This document shows, one piece after another, positions 22,633-33,600 of a stretch of 64,000 nucleotides of DNA (within the stretch, counting starts at the first letter, position 1; each line of letters begins with the position of its first letter). The notes beneath the pieces are model-generated. The model was not told the origin of the DNA. It was given only the letters and a program-made list of their open reading frames with translations, and ran no database searches. Source of the DNA: Alentia gelatinosa (taxonomy: Eukaryota; Annelida; Polychaeta; Phyllodocida; Polynoidae); assembly GCA_950022655.1 (NCBI GenBank), contig OX465580.1, positions 43,212,028 to 43,276,027 on the forward strand, written 5' to 3'. The translations under genes were made by a program, and so were the position numbers.

Positions 22633-23650
22633 CAATTATTGAAATAGTTAGTGAAACATGATTTACACTGCGGGGCCACGCGGTGATCTGCCCACTTTGC
22701 AACCAGCATTATATATAAACCGCGGGATGGAATTGAACCATCGTACAGTGATATATCATATGCTTCTACGGTAATAAATGTAGATATAACTGAGACATCC
22801 TTACAAGTACATGGGGTTAGAAGTATACCTGAGGTCTACATGGGGTTAGATGTATACCTGAGGTCTACATGGGGTTAGATGTATACCTGAGGTCTACATG
22901 GGGTTAGTTGTATACCTGGGGTCTACAAGTGTTTAGTTGTATACCTGAGGTCTACATGGGTCTAGATGTATACCTGAGGTCTACATGGGGTTAGATGTAT
23001 ACATGAGGTCTACATGGGGTTAGATGTATACCTGAGGTCTGCATGGGGCTAGATGTATACCTGAGGTCTACATGGGGTTAGATGTATACCTGAGGTCTGC
23101 ATGGGGCTAGATGTATACCTGAGGTCTACATGGGGTTAGATGTATACCTGAGGTCTGCATGGGGCTAGATGTATACCTGAGGTCTACATGGGGTTAGTTG
23201 TATACCTGGGGTCTACAAGTGTTTACGTGTATACCTGAGGTTTACATGGATCTAGATGTATACCTGAGGTCTACATTGGGTTGGATGTATACCTGGGGTC
23301 TACACATGGTTAGCTGTATACCTGGGGTCTACAAGCGGGTTAGATGTATACCTGGGGTCTACAAGTGGTTAGTTGTTTACCTGGGTTCTAGATGGGGTTG
23401 GATGTATACCTGAGGTCTAGATGGGGTTAGACGTATACCGGAGGTCTACATGAGGTTGGATGTATACCTGAGGTCTACAAGCGGGTTAGATGTATACCTG
23501 AGGTCTACATGGTTACGAGTTGTGTTGTTTTCTTTTATTGTTGGTGATTCTATCATCGGCTTTGGAGTCATTGAATCCTGTAAATATAACCATTTTTTGA
23601 AGAAATATATCAACTCAACTTATTAGTCGATGCATCACTGAATAAAAAAA
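22633..23650. repeat. Intact composite minisatellite element
   Basis: Reference copy: head 22633-22785, about 24 units of the 29-bp array at 22800-23515 (CCTGAGGTCTACATGGGGTT unit), tail 23515-23650 (GTTACGAGTTGTGTTGTTTT...ATTAGTCGATGCATCACTGA). The head carries the minus-strand T-arm-like GATGGTTCAATTCCATC. The layout (unique head, central minisatellite, unique tail) resembles non-autonomous Helentron-type elements, but no terminal motif was proved. Confidence 0.85.
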
Positions 23651-24148
23651 ATATTCCATTGATTTTTTAACCCATTAAGGGCGAATGATGCCTTGAGGTA
23701 TCATTCCGCCAAGGGTGGATGATGCATTGAGGCATCAACCGGCCCAGGGCGAATGCATTTCTCAAAAAACGCACAAATTCGTTTTTAAGAAGGAAATAAT
23801 GGAGCAATATTAATCAATTTCTACAGAATTTAGATCCGATACCACAATTACTATTTCAAAAGGAAAAAAACATCTAAGATTATGCTTTGTATCACATGAT
23901 TAAAGATTCAAATTATGAGTTTTAACCATAACCCTACAGGCTACACTACCAAATTCATCACCAAATTTAGTTAAAATCTTCCACTAAGCTAATAATGACC
24001 AGAATTTCATAGACTGAAAAAATTGTTTTCTGCAAAACGAAATTTTCTAGGCCCTTCCAGGTTTTTCCAGGCTCTCTGTGAGAATTTTTCAGTACTGGAA
24101 AACGCAAAAGCATAATTCCAGCTTTTCCCAGGTTTCCCAGGCTCGCTA

Positions 24149-24400
24149 CGAGCCCTGCATAAAAGCTAAAATACTTCACCCTCTCCAAATTTTGCTAAAA
24201 TGAAGCCTAACTACATTGCCAAATCAATAATCATACTCACATGTGTATTGTCAGAAGCAGGATTACGATTAGCAGTGTATTATTTAGCAGCAGATCACAG
24301 CAGCGCGAAGGGACACGGTGGTAAGGCGCCAGAAAAGCTTGTGGAGGCCTTCGCGGCCGTTCGTATCAGGTTCGAAAATGGCGGCTGGTGACATCCACAG
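24149..24400 (+). repeat. TMEM9 upstream segment, duplicated at 17529
   Basis: Second copy of the 250-bp duplication, ending about 200 bp before the TMEM9 start codon. It contains AAAATGGCGGC at 24375-24385. A 63-codon open frame (24200-24391) spans it but is not conserved in the other copy. Confidence 0.8.
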
Positions 24401-24435
24401 GCGGCGGAAGAAATGATTGAAAGTAGTGCCCAGCG

Positions 24436-24521
24436 CTGATTGGCCAGTAGGTTGTATACCTGAGGGCTACACACGCATGGTTAATCGTACCGCTCCGTAT
24501 TGCGACTTCAGCCACTTCCGG
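24436..24521 (+). promoter_or_regulatory. Putative TMEM9 promoter elements
   Basis: ATTGG (inverted CCAAT box) within GATTGGCCAG at 24436-24445 and an ETS-type ACTTCCGG at 24514-24521 lie 80-165 bp before the TMEM9 ATG, with the YY1-type AAAATGGCGGC further up at 24375. No TATA box. This motif set is typical of broadly expressed, TATA-less genes. Part of it (24437-24500) is an inverted copy of the dispersed repeats at 8465 and 17778. Confidence 0.5.
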
Positions 24522-24598
24522 TGAACAGGAAAATGTGAAGTGTCACCTGACGGATTTATTTTCTTTTATTCCTTACGCCCATCTGAACCAAGAAAAAC

Positions 24599-24655
24599 AT
24601 GATTAGGTTACTTATATTTGTAGGGATTTGCCTTATCCTTATAATAGGTGCTGAG
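24599..24655 (+). CDS. TMEM9: TMEM9 exon 1: signal peptide
   Basis: 57 bp from ATG to GAG|GTAAGT, phase 0. Encodes 19 mostly hydrophobic residues. The start context is AAAAACATGA. No in-frame upstream ATG was seen in the nearby leader. Confidence 0.85.
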
Positions 24656-27600
24656 GTAAGTGTATTACTGAGTTTTAATCGCTACAGTATTGCCTCAAAG
24701 TGTCAACTTGACGTAATCCTGTAGCCTTGGCCCAACCCCCTAGTCCGAGAAATTGGCTGTGAGTGTTGTTGGTAGTGTTGGTCTAACTTTTACAGTCAGA
24801 CGCTTGGACTACTTCGGCTCTAGCCCAGGCAAGGGGCTTATATGTGTGCAGTGTGGTTCAGAGAGGGCGGGATAATGGTTCGAAATCTAGAATGACACAA
24901 GATAAGTGACATACCATACGCGAAGACAGTTTGTCAGTTGTCTCACCCTTGTCAGCTTGTGTTGGGTGTTTAACAGGACGAATGCCTGACGATTCGCGGT
25001 GGCGGACGATTCGCGGTGGTGTTTTGGCCGTTCGCGGCGGACGATTCGCGGTGGGAATACAGACTATTCGCGGTCATATTCTGACGGGAGCAGGGGGCCA
25101 CAACTCGGCCAGGCTATATATATAGTCCTGAGCGTTTAATATGGGACAAAAAACTATTATTCACATAAAGACACATAAAAACGTGTAGGGTGTCCGTTGG
25201 CATTTGGAAATTGAGCTGGTTATTGAGTCTGTTAGGCACCAGCAAAAAGTAATGGCGGACGCCTGAAGCCAGTGAGATCGATTCACTTAGGAAGATAAGC
25301 TGTTCTGGGTCGTTGTAACTTGTAGGGGTGGCTCAACATTTAGAATATCATATCTGGTATATATATACAGATTTATTTTGTGTAGAAAGTTTAGAAGGAC
25401 GATGTATTTGAGCCAAAATATGTCCACCGCGAATGGTCTTCCCGGTCTCTGTGAGCCGTCGGGGATTTGACCGCGAATAGTCAGGGTTTTACCGCGAATG
25501 GTCCGCCGCGAATCGCCCGCCACCGCGAATGGTCTGCGAACCTTTAACAGTGTCTCACATATTATATATGCTCATTCTGTGTGAACCAGCATAATAAGAC
25601 TATGGCATTTTATGAATATGCATGTCATACATATGGAAATTTCATCATCAAATATCTTTTAATTTGATTACATATTTCTGCCTGAAAAATCCAATTTGTG
25701 ATCAGGGGACCGTTGAATAAACTACGAACGACGAAAAGGTATCTTAGAATTGTCTATGTGGCCTTAGTGTTGCATAAAATAATGTGTTGTAAGCATAAGA
25801 TATTTTGATGATAAAGGTAATCTAAAGCCTTTACAAGGTGTTGTATACAAATACTTTCATTTAGATAATATCTTCTGGCTTATCATACAATACTGAATGG
25901 ATAAAAATCGTCCAGAATGTCGTTTATCGTTGGAGATATCGTACCGTTCAGACCAACACCAGAAACAAACGAGCTTTATTCAACAGCCCCCAGAAGTAGT
26001 ATGGTTACGATCCGCTAGGGGCACTGCAGTCGTTTTGCCAGCACTTTTTCTGCGCCAAAGTTACCCTGAGTGGGCCAAAGTAACTCCGTTTTATGGTTCC
26101 TCATTTGTAAGCGTACATTAGACAATTAAACTTGTGTTACTATCATATATGGATCCCACCCTAAGTGGGCTAAAGTACCTTATTTTCAAAGTACATTAGA
26201 CAATTAAACTAATGTTACGGAACTATCATATAGATCTCAGTGCTCTGGTTAATATACTTTTTGAATTTTGTTCGTACTCCTAGTATTAGTTGAGAAATTC
26301 AAAGTTTGTGATCTGATATTCTTGGTGCTGGAGCGTGAAAACGGCCGAGAGGGCCGGTTTAGTAGGGTGCTCAGCGGGTATAGAGCCTCCAGAGGTTACT
26401 AAACTCCCAATTATCGCCCCGGGTAAAGCAAAGTTCCGCTCCCGATAGACAAAATGAACCACAGTTTTCTGATTTATAATTGGAGAAACTGAATATAATT
26501 TCGGATTCTCATGTAGAAATGGCTGAAATTTCCATTTCTGACATCAGAATTTCAATTTGAGGATGTCTGAAAACCGTTAAACTGCATAAATTCTGGGTTA
26601 CGAGTAAGGGGTCTATCACTATACTACGTCGGTAACCAGCGAAACCCGGAACTTGTCAACAGACTGAATTACGGGATACCTCAATAGGGTCTATGTTTGG
26701 CAGTGACCTGGCCGGTTTAGTACCGCCACACGGGGGCCGCAGTGGCAAAGGGGCCGGTTCATCCGTGTACCGTGTATACATTGGGTGCATCTGAGGTCGT
26801 AATTCTCTGAATATTTAGCGTAGAAACACCAGGTACTGACTAATAGAAACCTGAATACATGTATGCAACAGTCGTGAAGCTTATATTTTGAATTACGAAA
26901 GGTAACATGTTAATTTCCCGGTTTTCATGAGGAAGTTTGCTGCTGTCAGATTTCCTAGGCAGCAGATTCAGAGTGTCAAATTTCTTCGTCGATGTGTCAA
27001 TACAGATGTTGCCGTTCAGCGCCGCCTAACGGCCCACTGCCTAGTTAAGCGGCCGCTCGGACAAGCACTGCTAGGTCTGGCCAATGTGTATAGGGAACAC
27101 AGCAATCACACCTAAAGTGTGAACGGTGGGTGTGATTACAGGAGTGTTGTTTTTTCACAGATTAAATTGTTGGAGCAAACTAGGGCATTGTATTAACAAG
27201 TCTGGGCTGTCTAAACTTTATAATTGATAATCATCTTGGTTTTAACTTGGAAAAAGATAAGCATATTAAAGCAAAACCTGCCAATGTATTAGTGTGTATG
27301 CAGTTTTGGTGTCCCTGTGTTATCTAAGGTATATCTAAAGTATCATTGAAGTGATATGCATGTATGATACATCAAATTGTAGCTGGAATACCATAGAATA
27401 CGATGAAATCATTGTTATTTCTCTGAAAATGAGATACATGGGTCTTATGATCGTATTACGCTCATATACAGATAGATCCAATGCTAAAGAATACGTTGCG
27501 AAGTGAATGTTTGGCTTCAGCCGTGGCGTAGCTAGGGAGATAGGGTGCGACACTGGCCTACGGAAAAAGGCCTATTGTCCGACATAGGAGTGTCTCAGTT

Positions 27601-30600
27601 GAAATTTAGGTCAGTTGTCTGATATTCCATTAGAGAAAAACCGGTAAAACTAGAGACATGCTCCCTATCTTATATAAAAAAAAAAAGGAATTCTCAAGTC
27701 AACCTACCGTGTTTATTTACCGTCCCACTGGTGAGATGCGATCGTCACACATGCTTTTTGACCCCATAAACGCCACGTGGATTAATCGCACTCGATCTAA
27801 GGTATGCTCCACTGACGCGATGGTATCGTCGCATCACTTCAGACACCACCGATGTATATAGACCTAGGTTTAGAATTGAATTTCTAATATTTATGAGGTA
27901 CACACATCTAATTATAATTATATCATTTCTCAACCCTCACATACAAGGTGTCAGAATAACACCTAGACCACAGCCACATCCTACTATTTTCACAGCTTTC
28001 ACACCTCTTGATACCTGGCACCCAAATGGGTGCTGTATTCAGCCCCAGGTACCTGTGATCAGGGGGAATTGGTCGCCTTGAGCCTTTTACCGTTTGAGCC
28101 TCCTGTCAGCGCGAAAACGTGGACGCCTTGAGCCTACCCCGTGGACGCCTTGAGCCTACCTCATTTTAGTTCCAATTAGCGGGTTAGGGTTAGAAAAGGG
28201 TTGGGTAAGGGTTAGGGTTGAGTATATATGACTATAAACCAGTATAAGTACACTTTTCAAAGTTTTTTACATCTAAATGCTCAAGGAAACCAAAATGGGG
28301 TAGGCTCAAGGCATCTACAGGGTAGGCTCAAGTCGTCCACAGAAAGGCTCAAGGCGTCCAGGGCTCGAATCGTCCCGGGCTCAAGGTGTCCATGAACCTG
28401 GTCAGGTTAGACTGTTTCTATACAAATTCTACAGTTTCTATACAAATACAAGATAAAGTTAACAGAAACTGTGCGATGAATGCGTAGGAAACCATGAACA
28501 TTTGAAGATGTGCTATGCAATGAATCTAGTGCATCACACACAATTGCACATGTGTGCAATCCTGGCCCCATTGGTGCGATTGTGTGCGATGCGACGGGCG
28601 GCGCCATTTTTATGACCCTCGCTGGCCATTTATGACTTTTCATGGACTTGTGATGAATCCATCGCACCAGTGGGGCCAGGCATTCAATATTTATGGCAGG
28701 CTGGGGTGTGGGTTTTGCTTGGTGAATCCTCCAAATTGATGATCTCCTGATATACTCCCCTAGGCAATAGCTTCAAATCGATTTTTTTTCATATACTCAT
28801 GTATATGTATACATATATAGTAAAGTTAAGTAAATAACGCCAGGTGAAATCTGGTGGCAAATTTTAAACTTCTATAATCAGATCCTCTAATACGCAGCTA
28901 TCCAGCCCTTGAGAAATGTAGACATTGTGATGGGTTAAGAGCAATGACTGCAAACTGGGTAGCATAGATATAGGAATAGATTTTCACCATCTAGGAAGTG
29001 AACCCTTAGCCTGTCAGGAAATGTTAGCACTGGATCTTATGTACCTGCTTCTCTCTCTTAAGGGGGTTTTCTATTCAGACAGTGGAGGCATCAAAAAGAC
29101 AACTTGTATGTGCTAAGCTACATTGCATGGGGATCACCTGATATTGACCATTGCGATGAGTATAGATACTAAAGGGGTTATTCCACAAAAAAACTGCTTT
29201 TTCTGAGCAAAAAGACATTCCAGCCGAACTTTCGACAGATGTCAGCTGAAATGTTTGGCCAAAATGTGTCGCAGCTCCACCGAAACCCCCAACAGACGCT
29301 CATGTGGTCACCATACGAGCGTCTGGTTCCAGCAGATCCTCTAGCCGATGCCCCAGCTGTGGTGCTGACTAGTGGACCTTAGCCGCATTTTACATAGTAC
29401 TCAAGTTCTCCGATAGGTGGCGCTGCGTGCGGCGATACACTGCGACGCTCTGAACCCATGAAATCTACGTATAGAGCGGAGCAGTGTGCCGCTATGTTGG
29501 ATTTTGTACGGGAACGTTGAGAGATTGTAAAATATTCGCGAAATACTGCGGTAAACTGAACAATAAAGGTAAATATAGATAAGGATTGATGTTATGAATG
29601 TGTATGGCATGCTATGGTGCTAGAATTCTGCCGAAAGTGTTGGAATGTCCGTTCGCGGCTTTGGGTATCGCCGGTGTCGGCCGCGCCGGGTTGGTGGCCT
29701 TCCCTCGCCGCGGGTCCAGCAGAGCTCGCGGGCGGGCGGGTGCCATGTCAGGATTTGTACGGGAACGATCAGAGAATGTTAAATAACCATGGAATTCCAC
29801 GTTAAATTGAAAAATGAAGATAAATAAAGATAAGGAATGATTTTATGAATGTGTATGGCACACTATGGTGCTAGAATTCTGCCGAAAATACCGAAAGTGT
29901 CGGAATTTTCTATGTCCGTTTGCGGCTTCGGGTATCGCCGGTGTCGGCTGCGCAGTGTTGGCGGCGTTCCCTCGCTGCGGGTCCCGGCAGAGCCCGCTGG
30001 CGGGTGTCGTAGTCTACAAAGTCATCGGCCAGACGCCCAATTCCAGCAGACACAAAACTAATAAATCAGTTATTTGGCCGATGCTATAATTCTATCTTGT
30101 GGAGGGTTGTTGGAGGATCGGTTGTGACATTGCATGTAAATTCTGGTGGGTGGAAGCTCATTTCAGCTGGCAGATGGCCAAACACCCCAGCAGACGCTCA
30201 ACAACTCTGAGGCAACGTTCAAACAACCACCAATATCCTCCAACAGACATCATAACTTAGACCAGACGTCTGTTGGAACATCTGGCGGGATAGCCAACGC
30301 CTGCTGAAACGTCTGGTGTGTACTTCCACCAACCCGACAGATGATTCAAATAGAGCAGATCTGCCAGCAACCGCCATATGGGTGCTGTACAACGTTTTTT
30401 GTCTTGTTGGTGGAAGACCCCCTTAATACAGTGGAGCTGCACCGTATAAGGTCATAGATTCTCCTGACAGCGGTATTGCCTTTGATAGTCTTAGCATATT
30501 CATGCACAACCCACAAACTCTAAAATCATTGCAATTTTCTTTTGCAGAAAATAGTCCTGGTTTGTTTTTCATATATTTGAAGTTTTTAAAAGATTGTGAA

Positions 30601-33600
30601 TAATGGACCATATTAGTTTTGACATCATTATTGATAGATGGTGTTCTGGTGTCAAACTTACAAAACTCTGCAAGGCACCGCTTTCGCATTGTGGCTTAGC
30701 AAGTCTGATACTTTCTAATAACAAATGTTTTCAGTAAAATGGGATTCACATTGAGACTCAGTGTGTAATTTTTTCTCTGTTTGGTTCTGGTTCTTTGATC
30801 AGTTTCCAATCGGAAATTTTTTTTTCACATTGAGACTCATGTGCTTGAGACTGGCTTACTTTATTATGTTATATATGTTATATGTTACATACTCATAGTA
30901 AATTAGTGGTGATGAAGGATATCTGCTAGCAAAATAAGGGTCATGAAGAAGCAATTGAAGGTATTATCTCTTGGGTAACGTTACTGTGGTGATTTTGGAG
31001 TTTGTTCAATGAATTTCATCAAAATAGTCATTCATCACAGCAACTGGCATTTACTTTACATTTTCTTCAGGCAGCTGTTGTTTTATCAGGGTTTGGTTGT
31101 TGAAAATATGTACAGTAAAACCCCGCTTAAGGAGACACCCTTCGTTCCGGGCCAAGTGTCCCCTTGTCCAAGTGGGTTCCTACAGTTTAATCTTTCAAAA
31201 AACAACACTCCTGCAATCACACCCACCATTCACACTCTCTGTGTGATTGTTATGTGTCTATGGACAGGAGGCCACACTTGGCCTTGTTAGTCCGAGTGAT
31301 GGCCTAAATATACAGCGCACATTAGGTGGCGTTGAACAGCAACACTTGTACCTATAGTGCATTTAATAAGATGTCTCTCCAAACACACTACCTCATATCT
31401 CCAGGAAAAATTGAAGTAGGGACACCAAATAAAAGGTGAAATGTAGGAAATAACTCCAGCATACAGAGGGTATGTAGATGTACCATATACCCTATTATAA
31501 TTCACGGTTCATACAGTACTCGGCATAAACGCCTCACTTTATAGGAACAGTAAATTATCACCTCATTTTGTAGCTTGCACAGCATAGTCAGGTCGTTCTA
31601 TATAAGTACTTACAAAACTAAGAAGCATTCAATTATTTCCGTTTTTCACGAGGATGTTTACATAAGTTCTGTGATTGTCAGTCTCTCACCCGCCTCTGTC
31701 GAATCAGAGAAGTATAGTAGGTCCATTGGTCAAATTTTTTTTGTATACGTTTATTCACTTCTGTTGTAATAACAGTGAAGATAATGTATTGTACATCTAG
31801 ATTCCGTCCACATGAATCAGTTGGAATTACAAAATGGTTAATGAATTGGATTAGTAGTGTTAAACTCAATGGTTCAGCGACTGTCTGTATAGTCTCAACT
31901 CCTTCTTAAATGAGCCTTTGTCACTTGCCTTCTGAACATGTTCTGTTAGATGGTTCCAGAGTACTATCCCCCTCTGAAATGGGCTTTTCTTATACGAACC
32001 TCTCTTATATGCTCGTTCCTTAGACCTAATTTTTGAGTTCGATCTAGTCCGTAGTTCCCTTTCGTCTAGTAAATCCCGCCTCTTAGACATTTTAAAGATA
32101 ATTACCAAGAGTTGTTCTATCCTCCGTTCTTTAAGCGTTGGAATATAGCACCTTTCATGTAATGTTACTGTCGATAGCCTGTCGTTCCAAGATCTCAATA
32201 TTGCCCTCATTGCACGGTTTTACAGCTGCTGTAGTTTATTAATTTCCCGTTGGCTTGACTATTCAAACAAAAAGCGTACACATGAACAAATAACTTATTG
32301 GCAAACCCCTCACAGTGATCTATATACTATAAAATACTTTTTGTATTAAAAGCACCGAAAAAATGCCAAGAATGTTACTAAAAGAGGGGGAGGCTCGAGA
32401 CGTCCCGCAAATGGACTCAAGGTGTCCACGTTTTCGCGCTGACAGGGGCCTCAAACGATAAAAGGCGCTGGGCGTCCATTTCCCAATATGTATATTCCCA
32501 GAATATGGCCAAATATGTATAAGATGCTTTAAAAAAGAAAGTATCAAAACATGGGAGTCTAAGTGGATTGTGGCACATGGCTAACATGTAATACTCTATT
32601 AAACTTGATTCTCAAAAGACGCATTTATATCTCTAGGCACAGTACCAGGACGTACGGTGTAAGTGCGTGTGTTCACCCCTAGCTCCACAGAATGGAACCA
32701 CCACAACCAAAAGTGTTTTCATCGGACAGTTCACAGAATCCAAGAATTGGTACGTATGAAACATTCATCGTCAGATCTAAATCTATCAGAGTGCTATTAC
32801 CTTACAATAAGTCAATATTTGAATTAAAAGCTCAAAATTTTAGATCATATTAAATATTCGGAATCCTGCATAGAAATTGCACTGAAATTTCATGAACTAA
32901 CAATTTATTACGTACCATTTTACAGTGAATGTTTGAACGTGGTCACACCTGCGACGCTGTGTCCCCGATGTGAGTGTAAATGGCAACACAGAAACACGGC
33001 GACTATCAAGGTAAGCTTATTCATTAATTTTGAAATTCAGTAACTTTGATTCCAGAACCTTTTTGTTTTGTTATCCTGGATAAAACTTACCCCCAAGAGC
33101 TGGTCTCAACATGCATCCAGCTTTAGTTCGTTGAATCATTACATCAATCTTTTCTTTTGGCACGTATTGCATGCAACGTATATACATATGGTGTGATATG
33201 CAAAAGCACAAAATTTGAAATTAAAACTTGAATTATGAATTCCAGTTATCCCCTATTTAGAGTGGCGTATTTAAAAACCTGAAGATGAATTGCGAATAAA
33301 TAAGATTTCTTTTTCAACTTTCTTCATTGTCCATTCATGTGTATGCATTTTCTTCATTTTCAGACTTTTTGTGGGTTTTTTTGTTTCATAGGCTCTTTCA
33401 CACAAAATAAAGAAGATTTGCTGTCAGCAGCACCATAACAGATATTCCAAGGATACTTTGAGAATGAGTTTTATAACTGTTACATAGTTAGAATGAAAAC
33501 ATTTTTGTATAGTCTGCATGCAGAAATGAAAAGAATAGAATACAAAAGAATCGTGTATCTATCGTAATTTTCATAGAGTCCTATTTCTGTTGCAGGTGGT

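Larger units (their letters stand above)
24656..32636. other. TMEM9 intron 1, repeat-filled
   Basis: Eight kilobases without recognised exons. It holds the foldbacks at 24958-25545, 28070-28400 and 32387-32480, repeats at 26340-26770 and 27020-27155, the TTAA element at 29058-30426, a LINE remnant on the minus strand at 31869-32255 and a half copy of the 17.4-kb foldback at 31515-31610. Confidence 0.8.

Noticed and set aside
24200..24391. 63-codon frame upstream of TMEM9
   Set aside because: The duplicate copy at 17529-17778 has frame-breaking indels, and the frame resembles no known family. The segment looks regulatory.
29598..30089. Overlapping frames on both strands at 29.6-30.1 kb
   Set aside because: They are in the GC-rich part of the 251-bp satellite and the two satellite copies do not keep a common frame.
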